In this document: piece after piece, positions 17,539 through 26,769 of the stretch | Layout of the letters: each line of letters starts with the position of its first letter | How positions within the stretch are numbered: the stretch's first letter is position 1 | Assembly (NCBI RefSeq): GCF_028293085.1 | Contig: NZ_JAQGLC010000272.1 | Span: 1-43,768 of the forward strand | Direction of reading: 5' to 3' | Source: Sphingomonas bacterium | GTDB taxonomy: Bacteria; Pseudomonadota; Alphaproteobacteria; Sphingomonadales; Sphingomonadaceae | Length of the DNA stretch: 43,768 nt | The notes under the pieces: model-generated | The model's input: the letters and a program-made list of their open reading frames with translations, nothing else | Told to the model about the DNA's origin: nothing | Databases searched by the model: none | Translations under genes and position numbers: made by a program

Positions 17539-18750
17539 ATTCGCGTCGCTATCGCATTCGACAATTTCGGACCGTATCATATCGCCCGCCTCAACGCCGC
17601 CGCGCAGGAGGTCGAGGTGCTGGCGGTCGAACGGGCTGCAACCAGCGATCTTTACGCGTGGGAGTCGCCCGACGTCCCCGCCGGGCTGCAACGGGTGGTC
17701 CTGGGCGATGCCACGGATGCTCCACAGCTCGCCGATATCTTTGCAGCCATCGATGCGAAGGTCGGTCCGTTCAAGCCGGATGCGGTGGCCGTTCCCGGCT
17801 GGTCCACCCGTACTGCCCTGGCACTCACCAGCTGGTCTGTCGCCCGCGACATTCCCGTGATCGCGATGTCGGAAACCAATCCGTGGGATTTCAAGCGCGT
17901 CTGGGGGACGGAGTTCCTGAAGCGGCGCATTTCCGAGTATTTCAGCGCGGGCCTGTGCACCAATGACGGCCAGGCTGAATATCTCGGCAGGCTCGGGTTG
18001 CCCGCAGCGGCGATCTTTCGCGGCTATAATGTAGTCGACAACGCATATTTCGAACGGATGGCCGCGCTGGCGAAGCATGCGCCAATGCCCGGCGGCGAAA
18101 ACGGCCCGCTGCCGGAAGCAGCGCGCGGGCAGTATTTCCTCGCCTCCAACCGCTTCATTCCCAAGAAGAACCTGGCGTTGATGCTCGATGCCTATGCCCG
18201 ATTCCGCAAGGGCCGCACCGACGATCCAGCCGATTGGCCGCTGGTCCTGCTCGGCGACGGAGAATTGCGCCGCGTGCTTGAGGGACAGCGCGATGCGCTG
18301 GGGCTGACGCGGCACGTACATATGCCGGGCTTCCGCCAATATGACGAGCTGCCGGCCTATTACGGAACCGCGGGGTGCTTCGTCCATGCAAGCACGACCG
18401 AGCAATGGGGCCTGGTCGTGAACGAAGCGATGGCCGCCGGCCTGCCGGTGATCGTGTCGGATCGGTGCGGATGCGCGTCGGTGCTGGTTCGCGACGGGGT
18501 GAACGGGTTCACCTTCCCGCCGCACGATGCCGAAGCGCTGGTCATCGCGATGAACGCGATCGCGGCGCTCGACGACCACAGCGCGATGCGGGACGCGAGC
18601 CGGATGCTCGTCGCCGAATGTGCGCCGGAGCGTTTCGGCCGAGGGATGGCCGACGCCGCGCACTATGCGGTGGCGGCACGGCGCGTTCGCCCGTCACTGC
18701 TGGCGCGCATGATCCTCGCGTTCGCAATGCGAAGGATATCGCTGCGATGA
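17539..18750 (+). CDS. Glycosyltransferase family 4, apparent ATT start
   Basis: Predicted GT-B glycosyltransferase, 403 residues if started at ATT 17539. Starting at the first conventional codon (GTG 17617) would remove RVAIAFDNFGPYHIARLNAA, which looks like the real first beta strand and glycine-rich loop of the N-terminal domain. AGGAG sits 7 bases before the ATT. Further motifs are VIAMSETNPWDFKRVW, YFLASNRFIPKKNLALML, LVLLGDGELRRVLEG and the E-x7-E motif in TEQWGLVVNEAMAAGLPV, all normal for the family. The end overlaps the next GT as ATGA. A sequencing error changing ATG to ATT is the main alternative. Confidence 0.8.
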   Translation: MRVAIAFDNFGPYHIARLNAAAQEVEVLAVERAATSDLYAWESPDVPAGLQRVVLGDATDAPQLADIFAAIDAKVGPFKPDAVAVPGWSTRTALALTSWSVARDIPVIAMSETNPWDFKRVWGTEFLKRRISEYFSAGLCTNDGQAEYLGRLGLPAAAIFRGYNVVDNAYFERMAALAKHAPMPGGENGPLPEAARGQYFLASNRFIPKKNLALMLDAYARFRKGRTDDPADWPLVLLGDGELRRVLEGQRDALGLTRHVHMPGFRQYDELPAYYGTAGCFVHASTTEQWGLVVNEAMAAGLPVIVSDRCGCASVLVRDGVNGFTFPPHDAEALVIAMNAIAALDDHSAMRDASRMLVAECAPERFGRGMADAAHYAVAARRVRPSLLARMILAFAMRRISLR

Positions 18751-19922
18751 CCAGAACCGTTGCGCCGATGAACCTCGGCATTCTCACCACATCGCTCAGC
18801 TCCGGCGGCGGCGGGCTGTTCGAATCGGTCAGGCTGCCGGCGAATCTGATGCATCAGCGAGGCCACAATGTTTCCGTCTACGGCGTCGCCGATGCCGGTC
18901 TCGAGGCAGCGAGAAGCGCGTGGGACGTCAGCCGCTTTCGCGCCTTTGCGCCAATCGGGCCCAAGCGGTTCGGATTCGCGCCCGGATTGAGCCGTGAACT
19001 CAACACCAACTCCTATGACGCGCTTCATCTGCACGGCCTGTGGAACTACCCCTCGATCGCGGCCCGCAACTGGGACCGCAAGCACGCCGGAGGGCTGGTG
19101 ATCTCGCCGCACGGCATGCTCGACCCATGGGCGCAGCGGAACAGCCAGCTCAAGAAGCGCGTGGCGAAATGGGCGTTCGAGAGCGCCAATCTGCGGTCGG
19201 CCGCCATCATGCGGGCGCTCTGCTGGGCCGAGGCCGACGCGATCGAGGCGCTCGGGCTCGGCGTACCTATCGCGGTCATTCCCAATGGCATCGAATTGCC
19301 CGAGAAGGATTTTATCCCCGAGCCGCGTACCGACACGTCGCGCAAGAATCTCCTGTTCCTCGGCCGCATCCACCCAAAAAAGGGAATCGCCGAGCTGATC
19401 GAGGCCTGGACGATCGCGAGCGCCGGATCGCCGACCATCCGCGACGACTGGAAGCTGCAGATTGCCGGCTGGGACGATGGCGATCACCTGCATCACCTGG
19501 TCCGGCTCGTGCAGGAGCGCGGGCTCGACAATGTCGAATTCACCGGGCCCCTGTTCGGGAAGGCGAAGCAGGATGCCTATGCCAATTGCGATGCGTTCGT
19601 CCTGCCCTCGTACAGTGAGGGCATGCCGATGACGGTGCTGGAAGCCTGGGCGCATCGCAAGCCGGTCTTGATGACGCACGCCTGCAACATTCCGGAAGGA
19701 TTCGTGGCAGGGGGTGCCTATCGGATCGAAACCGACCCGCACTCCCTGGCTGCTGCCCTAACCTACCATCTTGATCAACCCTCCGCGCTGGCCGAAACCG
19801 GCGAACGCGGCCGGCGGCTTGTCGAGGAACGGTTCACCTGGGAGCGGATCGTCGATCAGCATATCGGGTTGTTCGCCTGGCTTTCGGGCCGCGGTCCGCG
19901 CCCTCATCATATCTCCAGCTGA
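18747..19922 (+). CDS. Glycosyltransferase family 4
   Basis: Predicted GT-B glycosyltransferase of 391 residues. The start ATG 18747 overlaps the previous stop (ATGA) and has GAAGGAT upstream; an internal ATG at 18768 is possible. The N-terminal domain has LGILTTSLSSGGGGLFESVR and LHLHGLWNYPSIAARNW. It continues with VISPHGMLDPWA, typical of GT4 enzymes of the WcaI/WbaZ kind. The donor domain shows LLFLGRIHPKKGIAELIEAW and the E-x7-E motif in YSEGMPMTVLEAWAHRKPV. The next gene, an acetyltransferase, starts 2 bases after this stop. Confidence 0.9.
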   Translation: MTRTVAPMNLGILTTSLSSGGGGLFESVRLPANLMHQRGHNVSVYGVADAGLEAARSAWDVSRFRAFAPIGPKRFGFAPGLSRELNTNSYDALHLHGLWNYPSIAARNWDRKHAGGLVISPHGMLDPWAQRNSQLKKRVAKWAFESANLRSAAIMRALCWAEADAIEALGLGVPIAVIPNGIELPEKDFIPEPRTDTSRKNLLFLGRIHPKKGIAELIEAWTIASAGSPTIRDDWKLQIAGWDDGDHLHHLVRLVQERGLDNVEFTGPLFGKAKQDAYANCDAFVLPSYSEGMPMTVLEAWAHRKPVLMTHACNIPEGFVAGGAYRIETDPHSLAAALTYHLDQPSALAETGERGRRLVEERFTWERIVDQHIGLFAWLSGRGPRPHHISS

Positions 19923-19924
19923 CG

Positions 19925-20479
19925 ATGACCGAGCGCGACGAACCGGCGGGATCGCCCTCACCCGGCCTCGATATCGAGGGCAACCGGCGTGTCGCCAATT
20001 ATTCCCCGAAGGAACGCCGCGCCCGAATCCTGTGGAGCGCCGGCAGCCTGGTCTTTCGTGCCATTCCGCGTCCCTTCTTTGCCACGCGGGCGGCGTGGCT
20101 GCGGCTGTTCGGCGCCAGCATCGGCGACCATTGCCAGATCTATCCGACGGTGCGGATCTTCATGCCCTCCCAGCTCGAGATCGGAGACTGGTCGTCGGTC
20201 GGCGACCGCGCGATCCTTTATAACCTCGCGTCGATCAGGATCGGCGCGCGGGTGACGATTTCACAGGGCGCGCATCTGTGCGCCGGTTCGCATGATTTCC
20301 GCGACCCGCAAATGGCGCTGATCCGCGCGACGATCCGCGTCGAGGACGAGGCATGGCTGTGCGCCGATTGCTTCATCGGGCCTGATGTGACGGTCGGCGC
20401 GCGCGCCGTCGCTATGCGGAACGTGCCCGGAGGCGCGGTTATGGCGGGCAATCCCGCCCGGCAGGTTGGCGAACGATGA
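19925..20479 (+). CDS. Left-handed beta-helix acetyltransferase, WcaF-like
   Basis: Predicted acetyl-CoA-dependent O-acetyltransferase that decorates a sugar of the EPS. The 184-residue protein has an N-terminal helix region, then hexapeptide repeats (about residues 72-175) with IGDHCQIYPTVRI and IGDWSSVGDRAILYN. The catalytic-type histidine lies in GAHLCAGSHDFRDP. The terminal GNPARQVGER is standard for this class and for colanic-acid WcaF-like proteins. The gene starts 2 bases after the upstream GT and overlaps the downstream GT2 gene by ATGA. Confidence 0.88.
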   Translation: MTERDEPAGSPSPGLDIEGNRRVANYSPKERRARILWSAGSLVFRAIPRPFFATRAAWLRLFGASIGDHCQIYPTVRIFMPSQLEIGDWSSVGDRAILYNLASIRIGARVTISQGAHLCAGSHDFRDPQMALIRATIRVEDEAWLCADCFIGPDVTVGARAVAMRNVPGGAVMAGNPARQVGER

Positions 20480-21333
20480 CGGCGGAGCCCGCCCTCACGT
20501 CATTGCCCGTCACCGTGGTTGTACCGACCCGCAACGAGGAGGCGAACCTCGATGCCTGCCTGTCCCGGCTGGGCGCCTTCGCGGAAGTCTGGGTGGTGGA
20601 TTCGCGCAGCACCGACGACACGCGCGCCATCGCCGACCGGTACGGCGCACGCTGGATCGACTTTGACTGGTCGGGTGACTTCCCGAAAAAGCGCAACTGG
20701 GTTCTGGCGAACCACGAGCCCTCGACGCCCTGGGTGCTGTTTCTCGATGCCGACGAACGAGTGACCGAGCCGTTCATCGCGGAACTGCGCGAAGCCCTTC
20801 CGAAGGAGCCCGACACGCAGGTCGGCGGTTTCTGGCTCAACTACAATAATCATTTCATGGGCCACGTGCTCCGACACGGTGTTCCGCAACGCAAGCTCGC
20901 ATTGTTCCGCGTGGGTGCCGGGCAGTATGAGCGGATCGACGACAGACGCTGGAGCAACCTCGACATGGAGGTGCACGAGCACCCCGTGCTCGACGGGACG
21001 ATCGGCGAGATAGCGGCGCCGATCGACCATCTCGATTATCGTGGCATCGACCATTATCTGGCCCGCCACAACGCCTATGCGAGCTGGGAGGCCAAGCGTT
21101 ACGCCGACCTGATGACACGGGGCGACGCGGCCTGGGCGGCGCTGACGCCGCGCCAGCGGACCAAATATCGCAACCTCGCGCGCTGGTGGTTCGCGCCCGG
21201 CTATTTTGTCGGCACCTATTTCCTGAAGCTCGGGTTCCTCGACGGCGGCGCCGGATTCCATCACGCCTTCCTCAAGATGCTCTATTTCTACGAGATCCGA
21301 CTGAAGATCATCGGCGCGCGCCGCACCGACTGA
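20476..21333 (+). CDS. Glycosyltransferase family 2, WaaE/KdtX-like
   Basis: Inverting GT-A glycosyltransferase of 285 residues. It shows VTVVVPTRNEEANLDACLSR at the N-terminus, then VWVVDSRSTDDTRAIA and the metal-binding DxD-type motif in WVLFLDADERVT. DFPKKRNWVL and EVHEHPVLDGTIGEIAAPI resemble WaaE/KdtX-like glucosyltransferases, whose C-terminal half is similarly arranged. Its start overlaps the WcaF-like gene as ATGA. It ends the plus-strand block, only 9 bases from the end of the converging minus-strand block. Confidence 0.9.
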   Translation: MTAEPALTSLPVTVVVPTRNEEANLDACLSRLGAFAEVWVVDSRSTDDTRAIADRYGARWIDFDWSGDFPKKRNWVLANHEPSTPWVLFLDADERVTEPFIAELREALPKEPDTQVGGFWLNYNNHFMGHVLRHGVPQRKLALFRVGAGQYERIDDRRWSNLDMEVHEHPVLDGTIGEIAAPIDHLDYRGIDHYLARHNAYASWEAKRYADLMTRGDAAWAALTPRQRTKYRNLARWWFAPGYFVGTYFLKLGFLDGGAGFHHAFLKMLYFYEIRLKIIGARRTD

Positions 21334-21342
21334 TCGAAGGCG

Positions 21343-22257
21343 CTACCGCGCCTCCTCGAGAAACCAGGCAGCATAATCCGCCAGCCCGTCCGTCAGCGAG
21401 CGCTCCGGTCGCCAGCCCCAAGACAGCGCCTCGCCGATATCGGCTTCGTATCCGATCGGATCGCCGCCGCGGCGCGCGCCAGAGAAGCCCGGCGGTGCGG
21501 CAACGCCGAGTTCCCGCGCCAGCCCCTCGACGATGGTACGAACACTCGCCGCCTCGCCGATTCCGCCATTCACGATCGGACAGTCGATGCTCGCGTGCGC
21601 GCCGGCCGCGACGAGCAGCGCGGCTGCGTCCTGCACGTCGACCCAGTCGCGCAACTCCTCACCGGTGCCGGCAAATTGCGCCTCGCCCTGAGTCAGCTTG
21701 GTGCATGCATCCCAGAGAAGCTGCTTGCGCAGACCGACGCCATAGACCGAGAACAGCCGCACGATCGCCGCACGAACGCCAAAGGTGCGTGCGTAAGAGC
21801 GGCACAGATCCTCCGCGATCTTCTTGTGCACGCCATATGGAGATTCGGGCCGAAGTGGGTCGGCAACCGTGATCGGCATGCGCTCCGCCGTGCCATAGAC
21901 CGCGGCGCTCGAAGGAAGGACGATCCTGCACGCTGGCGCGTGCAGGCGCACGAAATCGAGCGCGGCCAGTGTCGAATCCACGCTGCGCCGGAAATCCTGC
22001 GCGGGATGGGTCATCGAAAAGGCGACCGATCCGCTGCCGGCGCACTGGACGAGGATCTCGGGCTCACCGGCATAGGTCAGCAATGCCTCCATGGAGACAT
22101 CGGCGACATGCCAGTCGCGCAGGCCCCAGTCGCGCCACTCGTCGCGCAACCAGCTGCCGTGACCAATGCCGACGACCTCATAGCCGGCCGCGGCGAGCGC
22201 GCGTGCGGTGTGACGCCCGACAAATCCCGCTGCTCCGAGTACCGCCGCCTGCTTCAA
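21343..22257 (-). CDS. NAD-dependent epimerase/dehydratase (extended SDR), specificity unknown
   Basis: Probable nucleotide-sugar epimerase, reductase or dehydratase of 304 residues. It has the NAD-binding motif VLGAAGFVGRHTARAL at residues 6-21, LPSSAAVYG around the catalytic serine and YxxxK in ESPYGVHKKIAED. RLFSVYGVGLRKQLLW and ELRDWVDVQDAA support a sugar-nucleotide substrate similar to UDP-glucose 4-epimerase relatives. The start is TTG 22257 with AAGG about 10 bases upstream, 7 bases after the preceding gene. It is the last gene of the minus-strand block and may provide one of the donor sugars. Confidence 0.82.
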   Translation of the reverse strand: MKQAAVLGAAGFVGRHTARALAAAGYEVVGIGHGSWLRDEWRDWGLRDWHVADVSMEALLTYAGEPEILVQCAGSGSVAFSMTHPAQDFRRSVDSTLAALDFVRLHAPACRIVLPSSAAVYGTAERMPITVADPLRPESPYGVHKKIAEDLCRSYARTFGVRAAIVRLFSVYGVGLRKQLLWDACTKLTQGEAQFAGTGEELRDWVDVQDAAALLVAAGAHASIDCPIVNGGIGEAASVRTIVEGLARELGVAAPPGFSGARRGGDPIGYEADIGEALSWGWRPERSLTDGLADYAAWFLEEAR

Positions 22258-22264
22258 TGCCCGA

Positions 22265-23347
22265 TCACCTTTTCCCGTCAGCGAGAAAGCGCAGATAGCT
22301 CTCCCACCTGCCTACGAGCACCTCGTAGGAGAAGTTGGCGTGATAGTGGCGCTGAAGCCGCGATCCGTCCACCTGCCCGGCCGCCATCTGGTCGGCGATG
22401 CTGGCTACCGCAGGCAGGAACTCGGCGATATCGCCGCTGGTGACCCGGCAATCCGGATTGGCGAAATCGGGAATGCCGCCGACGCCGTTCGCGACGAACG
22501 GCGTTCCGCACGCCATCGCCTCGAGCAACACGAGCGGCCCGCCTTCCTGGCCCACCGTCGGCAACAGCAGCAGATCGAAGTCGCGGAGCAAATCCACATA
22601 GGACTGCCCGTCCGGATAGCGCCCGTGGAACCGGATCACATCGTCCAGGCCAAGCTCGGCGATCCGTGCCTCGAGCTCCGCCCGCTGATCACCCGTGCCG
22701 TAGATATCGATCGATTGAAGATGCTCGGACAGGGCGGCCCATTGCTCGACCAGAAAACCGACGCCCTTGTGCGGCACGATCCGGCCGAAATAGACTCCGC
22801 GCATCTTGCCTTTGGGCGTTACGATTCCCCGATCCGGGATCGTCGCCTGGAGCTCGAGCGGCTCGGGCAGCGCCTGGATGATCGTGCGCTTGCCCCGCCA
22901 GCGGAATTCGCTGCAAACCTTCTCATCAACCGTAGTCGCCAGGCTGACGATCGCGTCGAACCCCGCATGAACCAGGTGGCGCGGATCGGCGAGACCCATC
23001 GAATCCCCACTCATCACCTCGAAAAAGACGCGGCGCCTGATCCTGCGATTGGCGATGACCCCCCCCATCGCTTTCCAGCCGGTGCCTGCGACCACGGCGA
23101 CGTCGAACCGCGTCTTGCCGAGTGCCGAGAAGCCGCGCAACGCATCGCGCTTGCCGCCATAATGGTCGACTGCATAACCGCGATCGGGCCAAGGGCTCTC
23201 GGGCAGATCCCGAGGCGGCACCGGCGAGAGAACCTGTACATGATGCCCACGCTGGGTGAGCCCGTGCGCGAGCCAATGGGTATGGGTCGTAACCCCACCC
23301 TCACCATGCGCGTAGCCGATCAAAAGGATCGAAAGTGGATCAGCCAT
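22265..23347 (-). CDS. Glycosyltransferase family 4
   Basis: Predicted GT-B glycosyltransferase of 360 residues. The N-terminus is ILLIGYAHGEGGVTTHTHWL, with the glycine-rich loop that faces the donor. The donor domain shows MRGVYFGRIVPHKGVGFLVE, SIDIYGTGDQRAELEAR and VIRFHGRYPDGQSYVDLL. The E-x7-E motif is in QEGGPLVLLEAMACGTPFVA. The start overlaps the end of the flippase gene by 8 bases (ATGGCTGA), the same overlap as between the GTs at 16370. Sugar specificity is unknown. Confidence 0.9.
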   Translation of the reverse strand: MADPLSILLIGYAHGEGGVTTHTHWLAHGLTQRGHHVQVLSPVPPRDLPESPWPDRGYAVDHYGGKRDALRGFSALGKTRFDVAVVAGTGWKAMGGVIANRRIRRRVFFEVMSGDSMGLADPRHLVHAGFDAIVSLATTVDEKVCSEFRWRGKRTIIQALPEPLELQATIPDRGIVTPKGKMRGVYFGRIVPHKGVGFLVEQWAALSEHLQSIDIYGTGDQRAELEARIAELGLDDVIRFHGRYPDGQSYVDLLRDFDLLLLPTVGQEGGPLVLLEAMACGTPFVANGVGGIPDFANPDCRVTSGDIAEFLPAVASIADQMAAGQVDGSRLQRHYHANFSYEVLVGRWESYLRFLADGKR

Positions 23348-24821
23348 CGATGCCGCCTCCGGCAGACGAAACCGCGCGACGAACCCCGACGCGGCGGGCG
23401 AAATCGCGCACCAGATTGTCGAACTCGGCGGGCCGCCGCTTCAGCGCCAGCCCGATCGAAAGCCCGCTCAGGATGACCGCCACGACAAGGGGCGGCTGCG
23501 CAGGCAAAGCGCCCAGCGACGCGCCAAGCGCCGCCACGAGGAGGAAGAGATCAGGCCCGACCGCGGCCCCGAGCATGCGCCAGGATCGGGTTACGGTCGT
23601 ACGGCCACTCAGGAACATGGTGTTCCTGCCGAGATAGGCTGCGGCGCCTCCGGCCACGCCCCAGAGGCCGGCGAGATAATAGATCAGGGCACAATAGGGC
23701 ACCACGATGAGGGCGGCGACCGCCGCGCTCGTCCGGGGACGCCCCTGTGCGAGCAGGCGGTAGAAAAGGATCGCGGAGATCGCTTCCATCCAGAAGGCCG
23801 GCAGCAATATCTGCATCGGCAGGGTCGCGATCTTCGCGAATCCGGCACCCATCCACAGGCTGAGAAACGGATGGGCGAGAAAGATGCCGATGACGAAGCA
23901 TGGGGTCAGCATGCCGACCATCCTGATGATCTTGCGGGCGAGAATCACCTCGTCCTCGGGCGAGCGGCTGGCAAGCTGCGGGAGCGAAGCGGTGCCGATG
24001 CTGGTCGGGAAGATCATCACCCGGGCAAGGACGCTCGACGGAACCGAGTAATAGCCGACGGCCGACGGCCCCGCGACGGCACCCAGAATGAAGCGATCGG
24101 CCGAGGATATCGTCAGCTCGATCACACCCCCGACGGACGACCATGCGCCATACCCGACCAGCGATCGCGCCGATCGGCGCGACACGCTGGGCCGAGCGCG
24201 CTTCAGGATTTCGATGTACGCGAAGCCGATCGTGGCGACGACGGTGATCAGCCGGCCAGCGAGCGTCGCCACGATCAGTACATCGAGCGACGGCGAGATC
24301 AGCAGGGCTGCGATAACCGGGAGGAGGATCGCCAGGGCCAGCGCCATTGCCGAGAGGGTCGCGTTGGTCACGAAATATTCGCGCCCCCGCAACAGCCCGC
24401 CCGATGTCGACAACAGGATCGTGCACACGCCGATCGCAAGCAATGCGGGTGCCGAATGAAGCAATTCGGCGCTGACCGCGGGGCTCAGGTTGAACACGCC
24501 GCCGAGCCCCCCGCCGACCAGGCCGAACAACAGCACGCCGATGACCAGTCCAACGGGAAGGCTGATCGATATCGCCGTCCAGAAATAATCGGACTGGTGC
24601 GCGACGTCGGCGCGCGCCTCGCTCGCGATCCGGTAGGTCAGCGCCGCGCCCATGCCGAAATCAAAGGCGGAGAAGAAGGCCAGGAAGGTCCAGATGATCG
24701 CAAGGATGCCGTAGCGCTCGCTGCCGATGACATGGAAATAGAGCGGCGTCAGCGCCGCGAACAAGACCAGCCCGACCAGGTTTCCGGCCAGATTGACGAA
24801 ACTGTTGCGGCGAATTGCCAT
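23340..24821 (-). CDS. wzx: Polysaccharide flippase, Wzx-like
   Basis: Moves the undecaprenyl-pyrophosphate-linked repeat unit across the inner membrane. The 493-residue protein starts RRNSFVNLAGNLVGLVLFAA and has about twelve to fourteen hydrophobic segments, as expected for MOP-superfamily polysaccharide transporters. Sequences such as PLYFHVIGSERYGILAIIWT near the N-terminus and ADRFILGAVAGPSAVGYYSV in the middle are standard for the family. It is the only flippase candidate in the window, which makes the cluster Wzx/Wzy-dependent. It follows UDP-xylose synthase by 18 bases. Confidence 0.92.
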   Translation of the reverse strand: MAIRRNSFVNLAGNLVGLVLFAALTPLYFHVIGSERYGILAIIWTFLAFFSAFDFGMGAALTYRIASEARADVAHQSDYFWTAISISLPVGLVIGVLLFGLVGGGLGGVFNLSPAVSAELLHSAPALLAIGVCTILLSTSGGLLRGREYFVTNATLSAMALALAILLPVIAALLISPSLDVLIVATLAGRLITVVATIGFAYIEILKRARPSVSRRSARSLVGYGAWSSVGGVIELTISSADRFILGAVAGPSAVGYYSVPSSVLARVMIFPTSIGTASLPQLASRSPEDEVILARKIIRMVGMLTPCFVIGIFLAHPFLSLWMGAGFAKIATLPMQILLPAFWMEAISAILFYRLLAQGRPRTSAAVAALIVVPYCALIYYLAGLWGVAGGAAAYLGRNTMFLSGRTTVTRSWRMLGAAVGPDLFLLVAALGASLGALPAQPPLVVAVILSGLSIGLALKRRPAEFDNLVRDFARRVGVRRAVSSAGGGIDG

Positions 24822-24839
24822 GCTGGTGGCGGCCGGCCT

Positions 24840-25799
24840 TCAACCGTTCTGCAGCTGGGAGAAATACTCGATCGTCTTGACGAGGCCCTGGCGCAGCGGA
24901 ATCGTCGGCTCCCAGCCCAGCGTTTCTCGCGCCCGCGTAATGTCAGGCTTGCGCTGCATCGGATCGTCCTGCGGCAACGGACGGAACACCAGCTCCGATT
25001 TCGAGCCCGTCATCTCGACGACCAGTTCCGCCAGCTCGCGGATCGTGAACTCCACGGGGTTGCCGAGGTTGATCGGCCCCGACACCTCGGGCGCCGTATC
25101 CATGAACGCCATGAAGCCGGCCACGAGATCGTCGACGTAGCAGAAGGAGCGGGTCTGCTGGCCGTCACCATACAGGGTGATCGGCTCGCCGTTCAGTGCC
25201 TGCATGACGAAGTTGGAGACCACGCGGCCGTCGGACGGGTGCATGCGCGGACCATAGGTGTTGAAGATGCGCGCGACCTTGATCTCCAGACCATGCTGCC
25301 GGTGATAGTCGAAGAACAAGGTCTCTGCGCAACGCTTGCCCTCGTCATAGCAGGAGCGGATGCCGATCGGGTTGACGTTGCCCCAATAGGCCTCGGTCTG
25401 CGGATGGACGCTTGGGTCACCATAGACTTCGCTGGTCGATGCCTGGAAGATCTTGCAGCGCAGCCGCTTGGCCAGCCCGAGCATGTTGATCGCGCCATGG
25501 ACCGACGTCTTCGTCGTCTGCACCGGATCGTGCTGATAATGCACGGGGGAGGCCGGGCAGGCGAGATTGTAGATCTCGTCGACCTCGACATAGAGCGGGA
25601 AGCACACATCGTGGCGCATGAACTCGAAGCGCGGATGGCCCGTAAGGTGATCGATATTGCGCTTCGTGCCCGTGAACAGATTGTCCACGCACAAAACCTC
25701 GTCGCCGCGATCGAGCAATCGATCGATCAGGTGGGAGCCGACAAAGCCCGCGCCCCCGGTGACCATGATCCGCCTACGACTGCTATATTGTCTTGCCAC
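24840..25799 (-). CDS. UDP-glucuronate decarboxylase (UDP-xylose synthase)
   Basis: Converts UDP-glucuronate to UDP-xylose with tightly bound NAD. The 319-residue extended SDR has [20 protein letters not shown] at the N-terminus. [29 protein letters not shown] and [12 protein letters not shown] are UXS signatures, with YxxxK in [11 protein letters not shown] and [10 protein letters not shown] beyond. The GTG at 25799 is preferred because [10 protein letters not shown] gives a normal UXS leader; the ATG at 25766 is an alternative. The upstream in-frame extension is basic and non-family. UDP-glucuronate must come from a UDP-glucose dehydrogenase that is not in the window. About 160 bases separate it from the phosphatase gene. 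Confidence 0.94.
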   Translation of the reverse strand: MARQYSSRRRIMVTGGAGFVGSHLIDRLLDRGDEVLCVDNLFTGTKRNIDHLTGHPRFEFMRHDVCFPLYVEVDEIYNLACPASPVHYQHDPVQTTKTSVHGAINMLGLAKRLRCKIFQASTSEVYGDPSVHPQTEAYWGNVNPIGIRSCYDEGKRCAETLFFDYHRQHGLEIKVARIFNTYGPRMHPSDGRVVSNFVMQALNGEPITLYGDGQQTRSFCYVDDLVAGFMAFMDTAPEVSGPINLGNPVEFTIRELAELVVEMTGSKSELVFRPLPQDDPMQRKPDITRARETLGWEPTIPLRQGLVKTIEYFSQLQNG

Positions 25800-25961
25800 G
25801 TCAGTGATGCCCCCGCCTTTGTGAAACAGGCCCTGCCCTTGGCGCCGACGTCGGTTCCACGCAGGTCTGCCCATTCTGGACCGAATTAACCCGCTGCTAC
25901 AGGCTCAAATCCGATCATACCACCCGAAATTGCTGCATCGCACCGTCCCGCATGATCTCGC

Positions 25962-26738
25962 TCAAGGCTTCCGCTCGTCGACCATGATCATGCGGCGCTG
26001 ATCCCCTTCGATCCGCACCGCAGTGAGCACACCCGATTGATAGGCGCCGGTGTCGATGCCGATCCGGTTTTCCAGCTCCTCGGGCTCGGCCGAGATCGTG
26101 TGCCCGTGAACGACCATGCAGCCATGATCGCTGGTGTCGTCCAGGAATTCTTCGCGGATCCAGCGCAGATCGTGCGTGTCCTGCTCGGCCAGGCTCTTGC
26201 CGGGTCGCAGCCCGGCATGAACGAACAGATAGTCGCCGAAGGTGAAGCTGTCGGCAAAGCCCTCGATGAAGGCGATATGCGACCGCGGTATCGCGCCGCG
26301 GATCTTCTCGGCCGCATCGACCGGGGACAACACGGCAAGCCGGCCGACCTCTACGCCGTAGCTTTGCGCGAATTCGTAGCCGCCATAAGTCAGCCATTGA
26401 TGCAGGGCCTCCGGCTCGTCGCCGAGGACACGGAGCATCATCTCCTCGTGATTGCCCATCAGAAACACGATCCGCATCCCGTCTGCGGGCAGATTCATCA
26501 GAAACTCGACCACGCCGCGCGAATCGGGGCCGCGATCGATCAGGTCGCCGAGCAGGATAAGATAGTCGCGGGCGCGCGGGCTGTCGCGGCGATCCCGATC
26601 GATCGTCGCGATCATCCGCTCGAGCAGATCGAGCCGGCCGTGCACGTCCCCGATCGCATAAGCGCGCGCGCCGGGCGGGCCGCGCCACTCCTTCAGGCCC
26701 CGGCGGCTGGTGCGCGACTGTTTGAAACGCGAGAACAT
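25962..26738 (-). CDS. PPP-family metallophosphoesterase (serine/threonine protein phosphatase-like)
   Basis: Metal-dependent phosphatase of 258 residues, probably cytoplasmic. The three PPP motifs are clear: GDVHGR in AYAIGDVHGRLDLL, GDLIDRGPDSRGV, and GNHEEM in VFLMGNHEEMML. The later histidines lie in FVHAGLRPGKSLAEQD and VVHGHTISAEPEE. Substrate is unknown; relatives include bacterial protein phosphatases and ApaH-like dinucleotide hydrolases. Its place inside the minus-strand EPS block, in a window with a BY-kinase and no Wzb-type phosphatase, suggests but does not prove a regulatory link. It starts at ATG 26738 or GTG 26741, with AAAGG upstream. Confidence 0.9.
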   Translation of the reverse strand: MFSRFKQSRTSRRGLKEWRGPPGARAYAIGDVHGRLDLLERMIATIDRDRRDSPRARDYLILLGDLIDRGPDSRGVVEFLMNLPADGMRIVFLMGNHEEMMLRVLGDEPEALHQWLTYGGYEFAQSYGVEVGRLAVLSPVDAAEKIRGAIPRSHIAFIEGFADSFTFGDYLFVHAGLRPGKSLAEQDTHDLRWIREEFLDDTSDHGCMVVHGHTISAEPEELENRIGIDTGAYQSGVLTAVRIEGDQRRMIMVDERKP

Positions 26739-26769
26739 CACTTCGTGCCTTTATGCCCTGTAGCCGCAG

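Noticed and set aside
23871..25889. 672-codon open frame on the plus strand
   Set aside because: It is antisense to the flippase and UDP-xylose synthase genes, which have clear family motifs. Its product is low-complexity and Arg/Asp-rich, typical of antisense frames in GC-rich DNA.
25800..25961. Possible separate promoter for the UDP-xylose synthase gene
   Set aside because: A TTGAGC-like box is present, but the spacing to any -10-like sequence is wrong, so no promoter was called.
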